Assembly: GCF_001730225.1 (NCBI RefSeq)
Contig: NZ_MIJE01000011.1
Span: forward strand, 62,001-126,000
Origin: Desulfuribacillus alkaliarsenatis
Lineage (GTDB): Bacteria; Bacillota; Bacilli; Desulfuribacillales; Desulfuribacillaceae
Direction: 5' to 3'
Length of the DNA: 64,000 bases
The translations under genes and the position numbers were made by a program. The notes below the pieces were generated by a model that worked only from the letters and a program-made list of their open reading frames with translations, was not told the DNA's origin and did not search any database. Shown piece by piece: positions 43,473-54,513 of the stretch (positions are counted from its first letter, which is position 1; every line of letters starts with the position of its first letter).

Positions 43473-46400
43473 ATGAAGCCACTAAAGCTAGAAATCAGTG
43501 CCTTTGGACCCTATGCAAAGCAGCAAACAATCAACTTCTTAGAGCTAAAAGGTAAAAATATATTTTTAATCACTGGACCGACTGGCGCAGGGAAAACCAC
43601 AATATTCGATGCGATAAGCTATGCCCTCTTTGGCGAGGCCTCTGGTAGTAGTCGGAGCAAGGATAGTCTGAGAAGTGACTTTGCGTCCATCGATACACTA
43701 ACATATGTTGAACTAGAGTTTGAGTTAAGAGGCAAAGAATACAAGATTAAGCGAGTTCCTCAGCAAGAGCGCAAAAAAGCTCGCGGAGAAGGGACTATGA
43801 ATCAGAACGCTGAAGCTGAATTGTACCTGCCTAACGGGAGTCTCATCACAAAGGTAAACACCGTAGACAAGAAAATAAATGAAATACTAGGGATAACGAA
43901 AGAACAATTTCGGCAGATTGTTATGCTACCCCAGGGAGAGTTCCGAAAGCTTTTAGAAGCGGACAGTATCGAACGTGAAGCTATTTTTAGAAAGATATTT
44001 GGCACGGAAGCCTTTGCAGCCATTCAGAAAAAGCTAGAGGAGCAAAAGAAGTCTGCTGCTAGAATTATTGGCGAAAAGCAAACTAAAAGGGAAACTATTG
44101 CAAGGAGCATTGAAGCCCGTGAAGGCACGCTTTTAATGCAATTGATTCATACCGAGCAATTAAATATAGCGGCAATTGTCAGTGAAACAAATAGTCAGGT
44201 TCAACAGGATTACGCCCACCTACAACAAATAGAACAGCAGTTAAATAAACTCTCTTCGGAACAGGAGAAATTACAAGGACATTTTATCGAAGGACAAGAG
44301 ATTAACAAAAAGCTCACAACAAAAAGTCTGCTAGAAGAGCGTTATCAGGAGCTGGCAAAAAAACAAAACGACTATGAAGATAGACGCCAGCATCTAAACA
44401 GCGCTCGCAAAACATTACCAATTATCGAACGTGAAAGCACATGTAATAAACAACAGCTTACATTAGATAAGCAGCAGCAAGCACTACAAGAAGCGACCCA
44501 GCACTTGGAAGCAGCGGAGAAAGCGGTTAAAAGCTTACAAAAGCAGCTCCAGGAACAAGAAGCAAAAGAGGATGAACGTAAACGGCTAGCTGAGCAAATT
44601 ACAACTCTAAAGAATCAGAAGCAAAAGGTAGCAGCCTATGAACAAAAAAATAAACAGCTTCAAGAGCTGCAAGGAAAACTGCAAAAACAGGAAAAAACAC
44701 TTGCTGCTGTCAAAGAGCAACTGAAAAAAAACAAGCAAATGCAAGAACAAATCATCAGCAATATAAACAAAGCTCAGGAAGCTGAAGTAGAAGAGCAAAA
44801 GCTCTCAGCAGCCTATACTAAACAGCAGCAATTGTTTCAAGAAGTAAACGCTCTTGTAGAAAGTATACAAGCATATATAGAAATCGAAAGAAATAAAGCT
44901 ACTATAACAATAGAATACGAAACAATTGATCAGAAGTACAAGCAAGCAAAATCTAGCTATGAACAAATGGATGATAGCTTTCGCAGAGGGCAGGCGGGAC
45001 TACTGGCAAGTCAGCTGCATGTGGGATTAGAATGCCCAGTGTGTGGCTCTACTGAACATCCAAAGCCAGCGGTGATTGTAGACGGTGTACCAACGGAAGA
45101 ACAATTAAAAGCGGCAAAACAAGCTTTTACAGGAATTGAAGCTAAGAGGGAAGTCGTTTTTAAGGAGCTAGTAAACATACAGAATAAGCTTATAAGCACT
45201 GAACAAGAGACGGTGAAGCTACGCAATTCAATTAACAACACGAGTGCAAAGCTTGTAGCAGCCACCTTTTCAGAAGCAGAAGGAATCGAAATTGATCCAG
45301 AAAATGAAATAATAATCCTAAAAGAGTTGAAAGACTCATTGCAAAATGAAGCGGCTCAGTTGCAGAAACAAGTAAAGCAAGCTGCTGTATTAGCAAAAAC
45401 AAAGTCCACATTGGAAGTAGAATTAAAGAAATGCCAGCATGAGATAATGACAGGTGAGGAAACGATAGAGCAACTAGAAAAATCATATACAGCTAGCTAT
45501 GGAACTGTAATAGCGGAGCAGGAGCTAGTGGCCAGCTTGGAGCAGGAAGTTCCAGAGGAGCTACGTTCACTTCAAAAGCTTAATGGAAAAATCACTGAGC
45601 TTACATCTGCTTATGAACAGCTTGTACAAGCCCACAAGCAGGTACAGGAAGCGTACAATCGCTCAATATCTGAACAATCCTCAGCAAATGCCAGTCACAT
45701 ACAATTGACAAAACAGGTTCAGCAGGAGCAGCAGGAGTTAGAAGAATTGCAGCAGCAGCTAGCAATGAAAATCAAGGAATCGGGCTTTGCTGACTATACA
45801 CATTATGCACAGATGAAAATGTCAGAGGAACAAATCCACAGGCTAGATGCTGATATAGAAGCATATTTTCAGGATTTGAAATCTGTTAAAGACCAGCTTG
45901 CGAAAGCAATTGACGATACAAAGGATTTACAAGCAGTAGATGTCGAACAAATTAGTGAATGTATCAGTGAGATAAAAAAACAGAAAGCAACAGTGGAAGC
46001 CGATGCGAAGAATTTTTACGCACGGATTACTACCAACAAAAAAGCCCTTAGCAGGATAGGTATAATCAACGAAGCATTTCAGGAAGATGAGCAGCAATAT
46101 GGGTTGGTGGCAGACTTATCGAAGATTGCAAACGGTGACAACGAAGAGCGAATCACCTTTGAGCGCTATGTGCTAGCAGCGTATTTTGATGAAATTATTG
46201 CGGCTTCTAATACCAGATTGATGAAAATGACAGGTGGCAGATATGTACTGCAACGGAAGGAAGAACGGGGCAAAGGCAGGAAACAAGAAGGCTTAGAACT
46301 AGAAGTGTTTGATAACTATACGGGAAAAGCACGCCATGTAAAAACACTATCAGGTGGTGAGAGTTTTAAAGCATCCCTAGCGCTAGCCCTTGGGCTAGCG

Positions 46401-46646
46401 GATGTTGTTCAATCCTATGCTGGTGGTATCAGCATTGACACGATGTTTGTCGATGAAGGCTTTGGAACACTAGATCCAGAATCATTGGATTATGCTATTG
46501 AATGCTTGATTGACCTGCAAAAGGGCGGAAGGCTTGTCGGGGTAATCTCCCATGTGCCAGAGCTTAAGGAGCGCATTGATGTAAGGTTAGAAATTACCCC
46601 AGCTAAGGAAGGAAGTAAAGCTAAATTCACCGATTTGCATATTTAA
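43473..46646 (+). CDS. sbcC: SbcC ATPase subunit
   Basis: 1057-residue SMC-like protein, the Rad50-like partner of SbcD. Walker A GPTGAGKT is at 35-42, the zinc hook C521-P-V-C524 lies in the middle of two long coiled coils rich in Q, E and K, and the C-terminal lobe has LSGGESFKASLALALG and VDEGFGTLD. The complex works on DNA ends and palindromes. ATG at 43473 follows the sbcD stop directly and has GGGAGG 8 bases upstream. All key residues are present. The coiled coils are notably glutamine-rich. Confidence 0.97.
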   Translation: MKPLKLEISAFGPYAKQQTINFLELKGKNIFLITGPTGAGKTTIFDAISYALFGEASGSSRSKDSLRSDFASIDTLTYVELEFELRGKEYKIKRVPQQERKKARGEGTMNQNAEAELYLPNGSLITKVNTVDKKINEILGITKEQFRQIVMLPQGEFRKLLEADSIEREAIFRKIFGTEAFAAIQKKLEEQKKSAARIIGEKQTKRETIARSIEAREGTLLMQLIHTEQLNIAAIVSETNSQVQQDYAHLQQIEQQLNKLSSEQEKLQGHFIEGQEINKKLTTKSLLEERYQELAKKQNDYEDRRQHLNSARKTLPIIERESTCNKQQLTLDKQQQALQEATQHLEAAEKAVKSLQKQLQEQEAKEDERKRLAEQITTLKNQKQKVAAYEQKNKQLQELQGKLQKQEKTLAAVKEQLKKNKQMQEQIISNINKAQEAEVEEQKLSAAYTKQQQLFQEVNALVESIQAYIEIERNKATITIEYETIDQKYKQAKSSYEQMDDSFRRGQAGLLASQLHVGLECPVCGSTEHPKPAVIVDGVPTEEQLKAAKQAFTGIEAKREVVFKELVNIQNKLISTEQETVKLRNSINNTSAKLVAATFSEAEGIEIDPENEIIILKELKDSLQNEAAQLQKQVKQAAVLAKTKSTLEVELKKCQHEIMTGEETIEQLEKSYTASYGTVIAEQELVASLEQEVPEELRSLQKLNGKITELTSAYEQLVQAHKQVQEAYNRSISEQSSANASHIQLTKQVQQEQQELEELQQQLAMKIKESGFADYTHYAQMKMSEEQIHRLDADIEAYFQDLKSVKDQLAKAIDDTKDLQAVDVEQISECISEIKKQKATVEADAKNFYARITTNKKALSRIGIINEAFQEDEQQYGLVADLSKIANGDNEERITFERYVLAAYFDEIIAASNTRLMKMTGGRYVLQRKEERGKGRKQEGLELEVFDNYTGKARHVKTLSGGESFKASLALALGLADVVQSYAGGISIDTMFVDEGFGTLDPESLDYAIECLIDLQKGGRLVGVISHVPELKERIDVRLEITPAKEGSKAKFTDLHI

Positions 46647-46729
46647 ACTGGAAGATATTTATCTCCTTTGTTATTCTATGGACAGAGTCAGAAATTCTTG
46701 AAAACACAGTTTGAAGGGAGCTCTTAATA

Positions 46730-47263
46730 ATGGGGAAATCTAGGGAAGAAAGAAGACAAAATGTAATTGAGGTATTGAACAAAGCTCGCTCAATGGAGCT
46801 ACAAGCGATTCACCAATATATGAACCAACACTATAGTTTAGATGACATGGATTACGGTGAATTAGCTGCAAACATGAAGCTAATAGCAATTGATGAAATG
46901 CGTCATGCAGAGATGCTTGCTGAGCGTGTTAAAGAGTTAGGTGGTGAACCAACCTCAGAATTGGCAGGTAAAATCGTCAAAGGTCAAAGTGCTGAAGAAA
47001 TATTTGAGCATGCTGCTGGCGAAGAAGATGATGCAGTTGATGCGTACAATCAATTCCTGTTAGTCTGTCGAGAAAATGGTGACAGCACTTCGATGAAGAT
47101 TTTTGAGCAAATGATAGATGAAGAGCAAGAACATTTTAATTACTTCGACAGCATCAACGAACACATTAGCAACCTTGGAAAAACATTCTTGGCACAAAAA
47201 GCAGGCACGTCTGCAGATACTGGTGGTGTAAGCAAAAGTTTCATCAATAAAGGGAACGCTTAA
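46730..47263 (+). CDS. Ferritin-like protein (bacterioferritin-type)
   Basis: 177-residue four-helix-bundle protein. Metal-binding positions E-x-x-H appear in ELQAIHQY (helix A) and DEMRHAEM (helix B), then EEDDAVDAYNQF and DEEQEHFNYF in helices C and D. This is the di-iron pattern of bacterioferritin/ferritin-like proteins, which oxidise and store iron and limit peroxide damage. The last 20 residues (QKAGTSADTGGVSKSF) look disordered. ATG at 46730 has GAAGGGAG. It stands just before katG, consistent with oxidative stress defence. A weak terminator follows. Confidence 0.88.
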   Translation: MGKSREERRQNVIEVLNKARSMELQAIHQYMNQHYSLDDMDYGELAANMKLIAIDEMRHAEMLAERVKELGGEPTSELAGKIVKGQSAEEIFEHAAGEEDDAVDAYNQFLLVCRENGDSTSMKIFEQMIDEEQEHFNYFDSINEHISNLGKTFLAQKAGTSADTGGVSKSFINKGNA

Positions 47264-47297
47264 TAAGACTATGCAATAAGGTATTTGAGAAAAACCA

Positions 47298-47325
47298 AAG
47301 GGCTTCACAATAGTGAGGTCCTTTT
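47298..47325 (+). terminator. Imperfect hairpin after the ferritin-like gene
   Basis: AAAGGGCTTCAC pairs with GTGAGGTCCTTTT around an AATA loop with one mismatch and a G-T pair. It is followed by only a few T's. It probably ends the ferritin-like transcript, weakly. Confidence 0.6.
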
Positions 47326-47388
47326 CAATCAAAATAATAGATGATTCAAGAAAATGCTAAAAAGAAACTTTATTGAAGGAGGAACTAA

Positions 47389-49584
<2,196 letters not shown>

Positions 49585-49620
49585 GGTCGTTTCGGGTAAA
49601 TGGCCAAAGTAGACAAAATA

Positions 49621-49633
49621 ACATAAAATATGT
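49621..49633. promoter_or_regulatory. Short inverted repeat before the MarR-type gene
   Basis: ACATA-AAA-TATGT lies about 80 bases before the MarR-type start. It is a candidate autoregulatory site, but it is short and AT-rich. Confidence 0.3.
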
Positions 49634-49712
49634 AAAAGAAGTTTAATCTTAATCATTTTCGTGTTATAGTTATAGCGGTAGGTAAATCCATTTTGATGCG
49701 AAGTGGTGGGCT

Positions 49713-50153
49713 ATGACAAACAAGAAATACGTTCTAGAAGAATCGATAGGATATAAAATTGTAACTACTGCAAGATTGGTTACAAACCGATTAAATCAGA
49801 ATTTTAAAAGAAGAAAATATCCTGTAACCCATGAACAATGGTCTATTATGATACGCTTATGGGAAGAGGATGGATTAACTCAGAATAAAATAGCTGAATT
49901 GACGGGAAAAGATTCGCCGAGTGTATCTAGACTTATTAATAATATGGAGAAGAAGGATTTAGTTACACGAGTACCTCATCCAGTTGACAAGAGAACGAAT
50001 CTGATTTTTCTAACAAATCAAGGGAAAAAGTTGCAAATTGGGTTGATAGAACAAGCGCAAAAAACGATTGATGATATTTCTGCTGGAATTGATGAGGAAG
50101 AAATGAGAATTTTTTTAAATGTATTAGAAAAGATAAATGAAAACCTGAATTAG
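49713..50153 (+). CDS. MarR family transcriptional regulator
   Basis: 146-residue winged-helix dimer protein. The recognition region is TQNKIAELTGKDSPSVSRLINNMEKKDL (about residues 55-82), and the wing has the conserved D-x-R in HPVDKRTNLIFLTNQG. It has no cysteine, so it is not a thiol-switch OhrR type. ATG at 49713 has GTGGTGGG. It lies 128 bases after katG and ahead of the Fur-controlled operon. Its target is unknown. A strong terminator follows. Confidence 0.92.
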   Translation: MTNKKYVLEESIGYKIVTTARLVTNRLNQNFKRRKYPVTHEQWSIMIRLWEEDGLTQNKIAELTGKDSPSVSRLINNMEKKDLVTRVPHPVDKRTNLIFLTNQGKKLQIGLIEQAQKTIDDISAGIDEEEMRIFLNVLEKINENLN

Positions 50154-50164
50154 ATATTATGAAT

Positions 50165-50207
50165 AAAAAACACCAGGTGAGTATTAGTACTCATCTGGTG
50201 TTTTTTT
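50165..50207 (+). terminator. Strong intrinsic terminator after the MarR-type gene
   Basis: A 19-bp stem with one G-T pair (50165-50183 with 50188-50206), a TTAG loop, and a run of seven T's. The A run on the left makes it usable from the other strand too. Confidence 0.92.
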
Positions 50208-50369
50208 ATATAGTTATAACGGATTTAATGATTGTCTAAACAATAATAATGATAAAAATAAAAAATACAGAGATTTAAAAGCAAACAAAACCCCTTAATT
50301 AACAATACTTATGTGTTAAGAGCTTTATATTAAATATAAGTGTCGGCACAAATATAATTGTAATTAATA

Positions 50370-50425
50370 TTGACAATCATTATCAATTAAACTATAATTA
50401 CAACTACGGTTGATAATCGTTATCA
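50370..50425 (+). promoter_or_regulatory. Fur-controlled promoter of the siderophore uptake operon
   Basis: A consensus promoter: TTGACA (50370-50375), 17 bases, TATAAT (50393-50398). Two near-perfect 7-1-7 Fur boxes, each one base from TGATAATNATTATCA, are present. TGACAATCATTATCA (50371-50385) covers the -35 and spacer, and TGATAATCGTTATCA (50411-50425) lies just past the expected start of transcription. Iron-replete repression is expected. Confidence 0.92.
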
Positions 50426-50470
50426 AATAGAATATTGTTTTACACTATCTACATAATGGGAGGAATTCAA

Positions 50471-51472
50471 ATGAAAAAAATATGGTTATTTAGTATTGTT
50501 GCACTTTTATTAGTTTTGACAGCATGCGGAGGTTCAGCTACCCAATCTTCATCCGATCAAGGAAATCAGAACGGAGTCGGGAGAGAAAATGAAGGTAATA
50601 ACGAAGCTGTAGAACCAGGTACTCGAATTATAGAACATGCAATGGGTACTACAGAGGTTCCAGCGAACCCGCATAGAATTGTTGTAATGAACGGTGATGC
50701 ACTAGAAGCATTATTAGCAGTGGGAATTACGCCAGTGGGAGCGACACAAGCAATGGGTGACCGCATTTGGTATCCACACCTTGAAGAATATATGGATGGT
50801 GTGACGAATGTAGGAACGATGTCGGAGCCAGATTTAGAAGCGGTAATGCAATTGGAGCCAGACTTAATTCTTGGTACTAAGACGAGAACAGAGAGTTCTT
50901 ACGATTTGTTGAGCATGATCGCACCGACGATTTTTAACGAGGCACATACAGATGGTGAATGGAAAAACGACTTTCTACTATATGTTGAATCAGTAGGAAA
51001 GCTTGAAGAAGGCAAAAAAATTCTAGAAGATTGGGAAGCACGAGCGGCTAATCTTTCTATTAGACTAGGTGCTGCCGACAAGCTTAATGAAGAAGTTGGA
51101 GTTCTTCGCTTTACAGCAGGGCAGGGACGCTTTTTCTATAATAACAGTTATAGCGGTAGTATTTTAAAAGAACTTAATTTTGCTAGACCTGCTAACCACG
51201 ATTCTTATGATGCTTGGACTGAAAACATTACCCAAGAGCGTATTCCAGAGATGGATGCCGATATCCTATTCTATTTCGTATTAGATAGTGGAGATGGAGA
51301 AGGATTGAAATTTGCGGATGAATGGATGAGTCATCAATTATTCCAAGGGTTGCGTGCGGCTCAAAAAGGTCAAGTTTATGAAGTGGATGATGCGTATTGG
51401 AATATGACTTATGGAATTATATCAGCAGACTATGTACTTGATGATATTGAAAGAATGCTGCTAGGTGAGTAG
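50471..51472 (+). CDS. Siderophore-binding lipoprotein
   Basis: 333-residue substrate-binding protein of the FecB/FepB/FhuD type. The lipoprotein signal ends in LTACGG with the lipidated C19. A Gly/Asn/Glu linker follows, then the TroA-like fold with VVMNGDALEALLAVGITPVG, VGTMSEPDLEAVMQLEPDLILG, and the C-terminal WNMTYGIISADYVLDD. It captures ferric siderophore outside the membrane. ATG at 50471 has GGGAGGA; the longer frame to 50435 has no site. It is the first gene behind the Fur-controlled promoter. The siderophore is not known. Confidence 0.94.
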   Translation: MKKIWLFSIVALLLVLTACGGSATQSSSDQGNQNGVGRENEGNNEAVEPGTRIIEHAMGTTEVPANPHRIVVMNGDALEALLAVGITPVGATQAMGDRIWYPHLEEYMDGVTNVGTMSEPDLEAVMQLEPDLILGTKTRTESSYDLLSMIAPTIFNEAHTDGEWKNDFLLYVESVGKLEEGKKILEDWEARAANLSIRLGAADKLNEEVGVLRFTAGQGRFFYNNSYSGSILKELNFARPANHDSYDAWTENITQERIPEMDADILFYFVLDSGDGEGLKFADEWMSHQLFQGLRAAQKGQVYEVDDAYWNMTYGIISADYVLDDIERMLLGE

Positions 51473-51505
51473 AAAAGTACAAAGTGCTTAGAAGGAGCTA
51501 AGGGA

Positions 51506-52510
51506 ATGGTAATTCAACAGCATATTGGCAAAAGCATAGGTATTCTCATCTCTTTAGCGGTTGTAGCATTTCTGTTTTTGATGAGCCTAGCTTATGGTTA
51601 TACAAATACGAACGTTCATACAGTCTATCAAGCGTACTTCGCATACGATGGATCATCTGCACAAACAGTTATTAAAACGATGAGGATGCCAAGAGCCGTA
51701 ATTGCGGCTCTGGCAGGTGCTAGCTTGGCTGTATCGGGGGCAATTATGCAAGCATTAACGAGGAACCCAATGGCGTCGCCTGGGATTCTCGGCATTAATG
51801 CAGGGGCGAGCTTGAGTGTAGTTGTTGGGATGACGGTGTTCTCGATTTATTCCTTACAAGGATTTATGTGGATGGCCTTTCTTGGAGCCTTTTTGGCTGC
51901 TGTAGCTGTATTTTTTATAGGATCTACGGGAAGTAGTGGATTGATTCCGTTAAAGCTGACGATGGCTGGAGTTGTACTTGGATTCCTGTTTTCATCCATT
52001 ACGACGGGGTTGTTAATTATCAATGAAGGTCGCTTGGAGAATATTATATTTTGGCTCGCAGGATCAGTAGAAGGCAGGAAATTGGATATGGTTATGCCTG
52101 TACTACCATTTATCGCCGTGGGTCTGTTTATATCTTTTGCTATTAGCGGGAAGATCAACGCCCTGCTCATAGGTGAAGAGGCGGCAAAAGGCTTAGGTCA
52201 GAAAACATGGCTTGTAAAAGCGATGGGTCTAATCGTTGTTGTTTTTCTATCGGGAAGTGCGGTTGCTATGGCTGGCCCAATCGGATTTGTTGGTTTGATT
52301 GTTCCTCACGTTGTGAGAGGGCTGGTAGGCATTGATTATCGCTGGGTATTACCATATTGTGCTGTGTTCGGTGCGAGTCTTCTTTTAGCAGCCGATATAT
52401 TCGCACGATTTGTAATGTATCCTACAGAAGTTCCAGTGGGCGTTGCTACTGCAGCCCTGGGAGCCCCATTCTTTATGTATTTAGTTCGTAGAGGGGTGAT
52501 GAAAGGATGA
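51506..52510 (+). CDS. FecCD-family iron-siderophore permease 1
   Basis: 334-residue membrane protein with about ten helices. The family signatures RMPRAVIAALAGASLAVSGAIMQALTRNP and MAGPIGFVGLIVPHVVRGLVG are present, the latter being the loop that contacts the ATPase. ATG at 51506 has GAAGGAG upstream. Its end overlaps the second permease by 4 bases (ATGA), so the two are coupled and likely form a heterodimer in the transporter. Confidence 0.95.
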   Translation: MVIQQHIGKSIGILISLAVVAFLFLMSLAYGYTNTNVHTVYQAYFAYDGSSAQTVIKTMRMPRAVIAALAGASLAVSGAIMQALTRNPMASPGILGINAGASLSVVVGMTVFSIYSLQGFMWMAFLGAFLAAVAVFFIGSTGSSGLIPLKLTMAGVVLGFLFSSITTGLLIINEGRLENIIFWLAGSVEGRKLDMVMPVLPFIAVGLFISFAISGKINALLIGEEAAKGLGQKTWLVKAMGLIVVVFLSGSAVAMAGPIGFVGLIVPHVVRGLVGIDYRWVLPYCAVFGASLLLAADIFARFVMYPTEVPVGVATAALGAPFFMYLVRRGVMKG

Positions 52511-53553
52511 GTCAGTCAACATACACTACACTACGGCTAAAACGACTGTTAGTTTCTTTTCAAGTACAAACGAAAGCCCTATGGATTATGATTGCGCTTT
52601 CACTATTTCTCCTAGGATTGATGACTGTTAGCTTGAAGTCAGGCACGACAGATGTCTCTTTCGAACGGTTAGTTTGGATCTTACTAGGGCATGGAAACTC
52701 CGTAGAGAATTTTTCGGTATTAACACTGCGATTGCCACGGATATTATTAGGGGTTTTAGTTGGAGTCGGGCTAGCTTTGGCTGGTGCGATATTACAAGGG
52801 ATGATACGAAATCCCCTTGCTTCTCCTGATGTGATTGGGGTTAACAGTGGCGCGTCGTTGATGGCTGTTATCTTTATAACGCTATTGTATGATCGTCTTA
52901 ACATTCATTTTTTACCATTGTTTGCATTTGCTGGTGCACTCTTAGTAGTAGCGACTCTCTATGCATTGGCATGGAAAAATGGCGTCACCCCTTTTCGTTT
53001 AATTCTAGTCGGATTTGGAATTACGGCGATGCTAGGGGCTATCCAAACAATTTTGATGATTTCGAGTGATATTGCTCGATCAGCAAGCGCTTATACATGG
53101 CTTACGGGTAGCTTGCATGCGACGAAATGGTATGAGGTTCAGATTGTATTTGGTTGGATGCTAGTTCTCATTCCGGCGCTAATATTCCTTGTCTCATCAT
53201 TGAATTTACAGCAAGTGAGTGACGATATTACAGTTAGTCTTGGCGGGAGGTTACAGTTTATTCGTTTTGGAACGATTGGTATTGCTGCCTGCTTAGCAGG
53301 GATTTCAGTAGCCTTTGCAGGGGGGATTGGTTTTATAGGTCTTATGGCGCCGCATATCGCACGAAAACTTGTAGGCACAAGTTATGGGCAGTTGCTTCCG
53401 TGTGCAGCATTAGTTGGAGCGATTTTGGTGGTGTTATCTGATTGGATTGGGCGTACTTGGTTTGCACCGCTGGATATAGCGGCAGGAGTTTTTACAGCTT
53501 TGATTGGAGCTCCGTTTTTTCTTTATTTGTTTGTTCGAATGCGTAATAAGTAA
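52507..53553 (+). CDS. FecCD-family iron-siderophore permease 2
   Basis: 348-residue partner permease with about ten helices. RLPRILLGVLVGVGLALAGAILQGMIRNP and AGGIGFIGLMAPHIARKLVG match the same two signatures as its neighbour. An N-terminal cytoplasmic stretch of about 20 residues is extra. The start overlaps the upstream gene by 4 bases, and the ATPase follows after 12 bases. Confidence 0.95.
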   Translation: MSQSTYTTLRLKRLLVSFQVQTKALWIMIALSLFLLGLMTVSLKSGTTDVSFERLVWILLGHGNSVENFSVLTLRLPRILLGVLVGVGLALAGAILQGMIRNPLASPDVIGVNSGASLMAVIFITLLYDRLNIHFLPLFAFAGALLVVATLYALAWKNGVTPFRLILVGFGITAMLGAIQTILMISSDIARSASAYTWLTGSLHATKWYEVQIVFGWMLVLIPALIFLVSSLNLQQVSDDITVSLGGRLQFIRFGTIGIAACLAGISVAFAGGIGFIGLMAPHIARKLVGTSYGQLLPCAALVGAILVVLSDWIGRTWFAPLDIAAGVFTALIGAPFFLYLFVRMRNK

Positions 53554-53565
53554 GGAGGGTGAAAT

Positions 53566-54384
53566 ATGGCAAAAATTACGACAGAGAAGTTATGTCTATC
53601 CTATGGTGAAACACAGGTTATTGACAATTTAGATTTGGTAATTCCACCGGGAAAAGTGACTGTTTTTATTGGGAGTAATGGTTGTGGCAAATCGACATTA
53701 CTGAAGTCAATTGCTAGGCTGTTAAAGCCAGTTGGTGGTGCAGTAGTACTTGATGGCAAGGATATAAGTAAGACGAGCACTAAACAAGTAGCGAAAAAAA
53801 TGTCAATCCTACCGCAGGGACCTACCGCTCCTCAGGAATTGACGGTATTTCAACTAGTGAAGTTAGGGCGTTATCCTCATCAGAATTGGTTCAATCAATG
53901 GACGGAGGAGGATGAACACTATGTGCGAGATGCGCTACGAATAACCCAGCTAGACCATCTTGCAGAGAGGGCTGTTGAGTCACTTTCAGGAGGACAGAGA
54001 CAACGCGCGTGGATTGCCATGACCCTAGCACAGAATACAGATTTAATATTACTAGATGAGCCTACAACTTTCCTAGATCTTAATCACCAAGTGGAAGTTC
54101 TTGATATATTGTTTGAGCTAAATCGCAAACAAAAGCGTACTATTGTTATGGTACTTCACGACTTGAATTTAGCGGCTCGCTATGCGGATCATATGGTTGC
54201 CGTTGCAAATAAGACAGTAGTAGCTTGTGGAGTACCAGAAAAGATTATGAACGTAGAATTGATTCAAAAGGTATTTTGCATGGATTGTTTGGTGTCTAAA
54301 GATCCGCTGTTTGGGACGCCTATGTGTATACCTTTTGGCAAAGGTATTAAGGCGGATAAAATTAGACCAGCTTGCAATTATTAG
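53566..54384 (+). CDS. Iron-siderophore ABC transporter ATPase
   Basis: 272-residue FepC/FhuC-type ATPase. Walker A GSNGCGKST (about 36-44), the Q-loop region ILPQGPTAP, signature LSGGQRQRAW (about 139-148) and Walker B LILLDEPTTFLD (about 159-170) are complete. The C-terminal part has a Cys-containing stretch (VFCMDCLVSKDPLFGTPMC) seen in iron-uptake ATPases of this group. ATG at 53566 has AAGGAGGG. It completes the importer with the two permeases and the lipoprotein. Confidence 0.96.
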   Translation: MAKITTEKLCLSYGETQVIDNLDLVIPPGKVTVFIGSNGCGKSTLLKSIARLLKPVGGAVVLDGKDISKTSTKQVAKKMSILPQGPTAPQELTVFQLVKLGRYPHQNWFNQWTEEDEHYVRDALRITQLDHLAERAVESLSGGQRQRAWIAMTLAQNTDLILLDEPTTFLDLNHQVEVLDILFELNRKQKRTIVMVLHDLNLAARYADHMVAVANKTVVACGVPEKIMNVELIQKVFCMDCLVSKDPLFGTPMCIPFGKGIKADKIRPACNY

Positions 54385-54412
54385 TAGTGCAATGAAATGA
54401 TGGAAAGGTTTA

Positions 54413-54441
54413 GGGGAGTCACTGGGAAATAGGTGCTCCCC
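54413..54441 (+). terminator. Possible weak hairpin between the importer and the exporter
   Basis: GGGGAG (54413-54418) pairs with CTCCCC (54436-54441). No T run follows, so it is not a full terminator. Read-through from the Fur promoter into the ABC exporter is therefore possible. Confidence 0.35.
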
Positions 54442-54513
54442 GATGTTCTTTATTCCATAGTTAGAATAGTTAAAGTGTTTGTGGAAATAAAACATAGGAG
54501 AGAACGACAGAGC

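Noticed and set aside
46653-46664. AGATATTTATCT dyad before the ferritin-like gene as a Fur or PerR box
   Set aside because: It has only 5-bp arms and does not fit the 7-1-7 Fur or the PerR pattern.
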